A DNA stretch of 48,507 nt from Bacteroidetes bacterium UBA4408 (lineage in GTDB: Bacteria > Bacteroidota > Bacteroidia > UBA4408), in contig DGQS01000050.1 of assembly GCA_002389785.1 (NCBI GenBank), positions 1 through 48,507 of the forward strand. The letters run 5' to 3'. The position numbers and the translations under genes are program-made. The notes beneath the pieces were generated by a model. That model did no database searches. It had not been told where the DNA came from and saw nothing but the letters and a program-made list of their open reading frames with translations. Below are positions 46,333 to 48,507 of the stretch, piece after piece (within the stretch, counting starts at the first letter, position 1; the number at the start of each line of letters is the position of its first letter).

Positions 46333-47862
46333 CTAATTATCGGTCAAAATCATCCTTTTAGTGTCTATTTCAATGCCATCAATTAGTAGAGTGTACAAAT
46401 ACATACCAGCTTGCAATCGATTTGCTTCAATCTCCAAATGCCCTTCTCCCTTTGAATTTAAACTATATGATTTTATTAGTTTACCATTCATGTCGAAAAT
46501 TAATAAGACAGAATTTGTATTTTTTTCTGGAATGAAATATGAAATGGACGTGATTTGACTGAATGGATTAGGCAAATTTTGCCCTAAATATGCAGTTTCT
46601 TTTATTTTAGATTCACCAATATTTTCAGCGTTGTTCAATTTGGATATGCGAGAAGATTGCGAAATTTGTGTTGCACAGCATACATCAATATCTTTTTTCA
46701 TTTGTTCAATTTGTGAATTTTGTTCTTTTATAGCCTCAATTAGGAGTCCTATTAAGTTTTGATAAGCTACTGTTTTTGTTCCATTAGGCAAGGTTTTAAC
46801 TACTTCAGGAGCTACAAGTTCTACCTCTTGAGCTATTATACCCATGTAAGTATTCGGTGTTGTTAAACCATAAAGTGTAGGATTTACAGTTTCAGATTTT
46901 AAGTTGTAGGTTACACCACGGATAGAGTTAATTTTTTGCAATGCACCACTAATTGTATTTACATTACTTTTTAAACTAAGATCAGAACCTAAGTATAAAC
47001 CTTGTGAATAAACCCATCCAGCTCCAGCTACATAGAAATTGTCGGTATTATTAAATTTTACAACATAATTAGCCGAGTTTGCTCTATCAACATTTGTAGT
47101 AATACTTTGCTGCCAATCGGCATTTGAAATAATGTCGCACAGTATAGCTTTTGTGCCATTACTAGAAGCAATATTTAGTTTACCACCATTTACAGTAGTC
47201 GTGTTAATTTGTATATTATTTGAATTACTAAACCGAATTTTTTCAACACCACTTGTTGTAATAGCAAAAACATCTGCTGCAGGCCGAAAAATACCAGTTG
47301 TAGAATTACCGGCCCAACTTAAATCAGGGCTGGTACTTGTTGAAAAAGTAGTTGGTGTTATAAGAAGTTGATTTGTATTTATTATCCTAAAACGTTCAAC
47401 ACCGTTTGTTGCAAATTGAATTATTCCATTAGCGTTATGAAAAATGCCAGTTGTTGAATCACTTTTCCAAGAATAGTCTGGAGATGTAGCATTTGATGAT
47501 GCATTACCGTTTAATAATTTACCATTTGAATTGATTCTTAAACGCTCTATTCCATTCGTTGCAAAACCAATCATATTTGGCGCTGAATGAAAAATTCCGG
47601 TAGTTTGATTCCCAGACCAAGTGTAATCAGGATTCGTAGCACTTGACCAAGAATTCGTTCCCTTAAGATAGGGCGCAGAGGTGATTACCCCAGTTCCTGA
47701 AGTAAATACAGAATTACCAACTACATGTAATTTGTTTGTTGGAGCAGCAACGGACGTAGAACCTATGTAAGTATTTCCACCTGCATAAACCTTAATTTGT
47801 GAATAGCTTTTATTAAGCCATGCTGTAATTAAAATAATAGTGAGAAGAGTTCTTGATTTCAT
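46333..47862 (-). CDS. Tail-fibre-like protein with S74 intramolecular chaperone domain and T9SS type A tail
   Basis: 509 residues with a signal peptide of about 21. Three tandem units of about 45-50 residues (about 55-200) carry SPDYTWSGNQTTGIF and IERLRI motifs. A stretch of about 90 residues precedes a peptidase S74/chaperone domain (about 290-400), where Ser 293 and Lys 298 (SDLSLKSNV) form the self-cleavage dyad, and YMGIIAQEVELVAPEVV and a trailing coiled coil follow. The last ~75 residues are a type A T9SS tail (QNLPNPFSQITSISY, LQAGMYLYTLLIDG). S74 domains help fibres trimerise and then cut themselves off. It is first in an operon with the GH16 gene (17 bases away). Confidence 0.87.
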   Translation of the reverse strand: MKSRTLLTIILITAWLNKSYSQIKVYAGGNTYIGSTSVAAPTNKLHVVGNSVFTSGTGVITSAPYLKGTNSWSSATNPDYTWSGNQTTGIFHSAPNMIGFATNGIERLRINSNGKLLNGNASSNATSPDYSWKSDSTTGIFHNANGIIQFATNGVERFRIINTNQLLITPTTFSTSTSPDLSWAGNSTTGIFRPAADVFAITTSGVEKIRFSNSNNIQINTTTVNGGKLNIASSNGTKAILCDIISNADWQQSITTNVDRANSANYVVKFNNTDNFYVAGAGWVYSQGLYLGSDLSLKSNVNTISGALQKINSIRGVTYNLKSETVNPTLYGLTTPNTYMGIIAQEVELVAPEVVKTLPNGTKTVAYQNLIGLLIEAIKEQNSQIEQMKKDIDVCCATQISQSSRISKLNNAENIGESKIKETAYLGQNLPNPFSQITSISYFIPEKNTNSVLLIFDMNGKLIKSYSLNSKGEGHLEIEANRLQAGMYLYTLLIDGIEIDTKRMILTDN

Positions 47863-47904
47863 TAATGTTTAATATTAGTAGGTTCGACTTAAAATTAGCT
47901 TACT

Positions 47905-47935
47905 CAAATTTACTATAATTTCCATCACCGGCAAA
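47905..47935 (-). promoter_or_regulatory. Bacteroidota-type promoter for the S74/GH16 operon
   Basis: On the minus strand: TTTG (47935-47932), a 19-base spacer and TAAATTTG (47912-47905), a full match to the -33/-7 consensus. Transcription would start about 35-40 bases before the ATG at 47862. It partly overlaps the region upstream of the XRE remnant. Confidence 0.6.
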
Positions 47936-47977
47936 TATGCCGATGTACTTCTAGTGCATTACTCGACTTTTGAATTT

Positions 47978-48199
47978 GTGACAAGCGATGTACTTAGAAA
48001 ACTCGGAAAAGTGATAAAAGACAAGGCGAATGTAAAGTACAAAACCAAAATTGACTTTGCCTTTGAGTGTGATGTTGATGAACGTACTATCCGTCGAATT
48101 TTAAAAGGAGAGCAAAATATTTCTGTATAAATTTTGAAAAAAATTTGTGATACTCTCGAGATAAAAATTTCCGATCTTTTTAAAAGCATTGATGAGTAG
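47978..48199 (+). pseudogene. XRE-family helix-turn-helix regulator broken by an in-frame TAA
   Basis: From a GTG at 47978 (or 47954) the frame reads SDVLRKLGKVIKDK, then FAFECDVDERTIRRILKGEQ, a Cro/CI-type helix-turn-helix. A TAA at 48128-48130 stops it after NISV. The same frame then continues ILKKICDTLEIKISDLF and KSIDE to a TAG at 48197, which is exactly the last helices of the family. Homologues have a codon such as GAA at the TAA (SxEILKKI). Other positions are off too: KYKTKIDF where GKTQEDF is usual, and RRILKG for RRIEKG. So this is a decaying gene, about 70 residues when intact. A sequencing error at one base is possible for the stop. Confidence 0.8.
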
Positions 48200-48507
48200 T
48201 AACCTATGCAAATATCATCATGTAATTTCCATCGAAAATAAATCAGTTTTCATCTAAAGGCAGGTACACAAATTTTTTTTATTTCTCCAAATTTTTTGTT
48301 GAAGGATTGCACTAAAATTTTCGCAATTTTTGAACACTCACCTGTTAGCCAATTTGTGATAAGTAGTTTGATTGTTGAATATCAGCAAATTAACTCTCGT
48401 GTGAATAACTTAGCGGCTTTGTTAATTCATTCACCTTGCAGGCTGATTTTTTTTTGCAAAAATTTGTGAAGCGAAAAAATCAAGCTTTAACCCATACGTT
48501 TTTAACC
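48200..48507. other. Right-end intergenic region, no feature seen
   Basis: 308 AT-rich bases to the window edge. I found no coding frame of note, no RNA gene, and no convincing hairpin or promoter. Confidence 0.5.

Noticed and set aside
48128..48130. Programmed stop-codon read-through in the XRE gene
   Set aside because: No read-through context or structure was seen, and other residues are also degraded, so gene decay or a base error is simpler.

Overview
The window is a piece of a Bacteroidota chromosome. The evidence is type IX secretion (T9SS) and gliding-type genes (SprB-like repeats, a gliding-motility C-terminal domain, two PorP/SprF proteins, two PorE-like OmpA proteins, a SprE/PorW lipoprotein, type A sorting tails), a short Bacteroidota-style SSB, an atpD-atpC pair apart from the other ATP synthase genes, and promoters of the Bacteroidota -33 TTTG / -7 TAnnTTTG type. 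Weak ribosome-binding sites and several TTG/GTG starts fit this phylum. I cannot name the genus. No rRNA, tRNA, CRISPR array, insertion sequence or prophage was seen.

Layout. 1-7870: the 3' end of a giant SprB-like repeat adhesin, then PorP/SprF and a PorE-like lipoprotein, closed by a strong terminator. 8061-11332: RimB-like retropepsin, RimK ligase, DUF1572 (DinB-like) protein and an AstE/AspA-type deacylase. 11452-16675: CPD photolyase, Lon-N-domain protein, orphan PstS-like lipoprotein, GT4 glycosyltransferase and an unknown protein with one CxxCH motif. 16731-18618 (minus): GT9 glycosyltransferase and methyltransferase. 18850-24667: collagen-like surface protein, then a second, smaller adhesin/PorP/PorE cassette. 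24696-29006 (minus): ABC ATPase, two permeases and an HlyD/MacA adaptor. 29446-32960: SSB, RecQ, DUF1801/YdeI protein. 33017-34799 (minus): atpD-atpC. 35066-41359: SprE/PorW, bactofilin, AtpZ-like protein, 4-TM protein, free methionine-R-sulfoxide reductase, Ig-like lipoprotein and a tiny basic lipoprotein. 41467-43436 (minus): methionine-type aminotransferase and omega-amidase. 43471-47862 (minus): a beta-barrel-like protein, then a three-gene secreted cluster (type A tail protein, GH16 hydrolase, and a tail-fibre/S74-chaperone protein with a type A tail). 47978-48199: a decayed XRE regulator.

How the genes work together. The dominant theme is surface export by T9SS. Each cassette pairs a cargo carrying a gliding-type (type B) C-terminal domain with a PorP/SprF outer-membrane protein and a peptidoglycan-anchoring PorE-like protein, which suggests cargo-dedicated modules. 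SprE/PorW would serve the shared core machine. The secreted cluster near the right end is more AT-rich to the eye and ends beside a broken regulator, so it looks like accessory DNA. The rest is housekeeping: DNA repair (photolyase, RecQ, SSB), ATP synthase, methionine salvage and repair, efflux and envelope glycosylation.

Most unusual points: the duplicated T9SS cassettes; a phage-type S74 self-cleaving chaperone joined to a T9SS tail; a regulator broken by an in-frame TAA where the family expects a coding residue; a perfect dyad upstream of the efflux operon; and AtpZ-like genes not followed by atpB.
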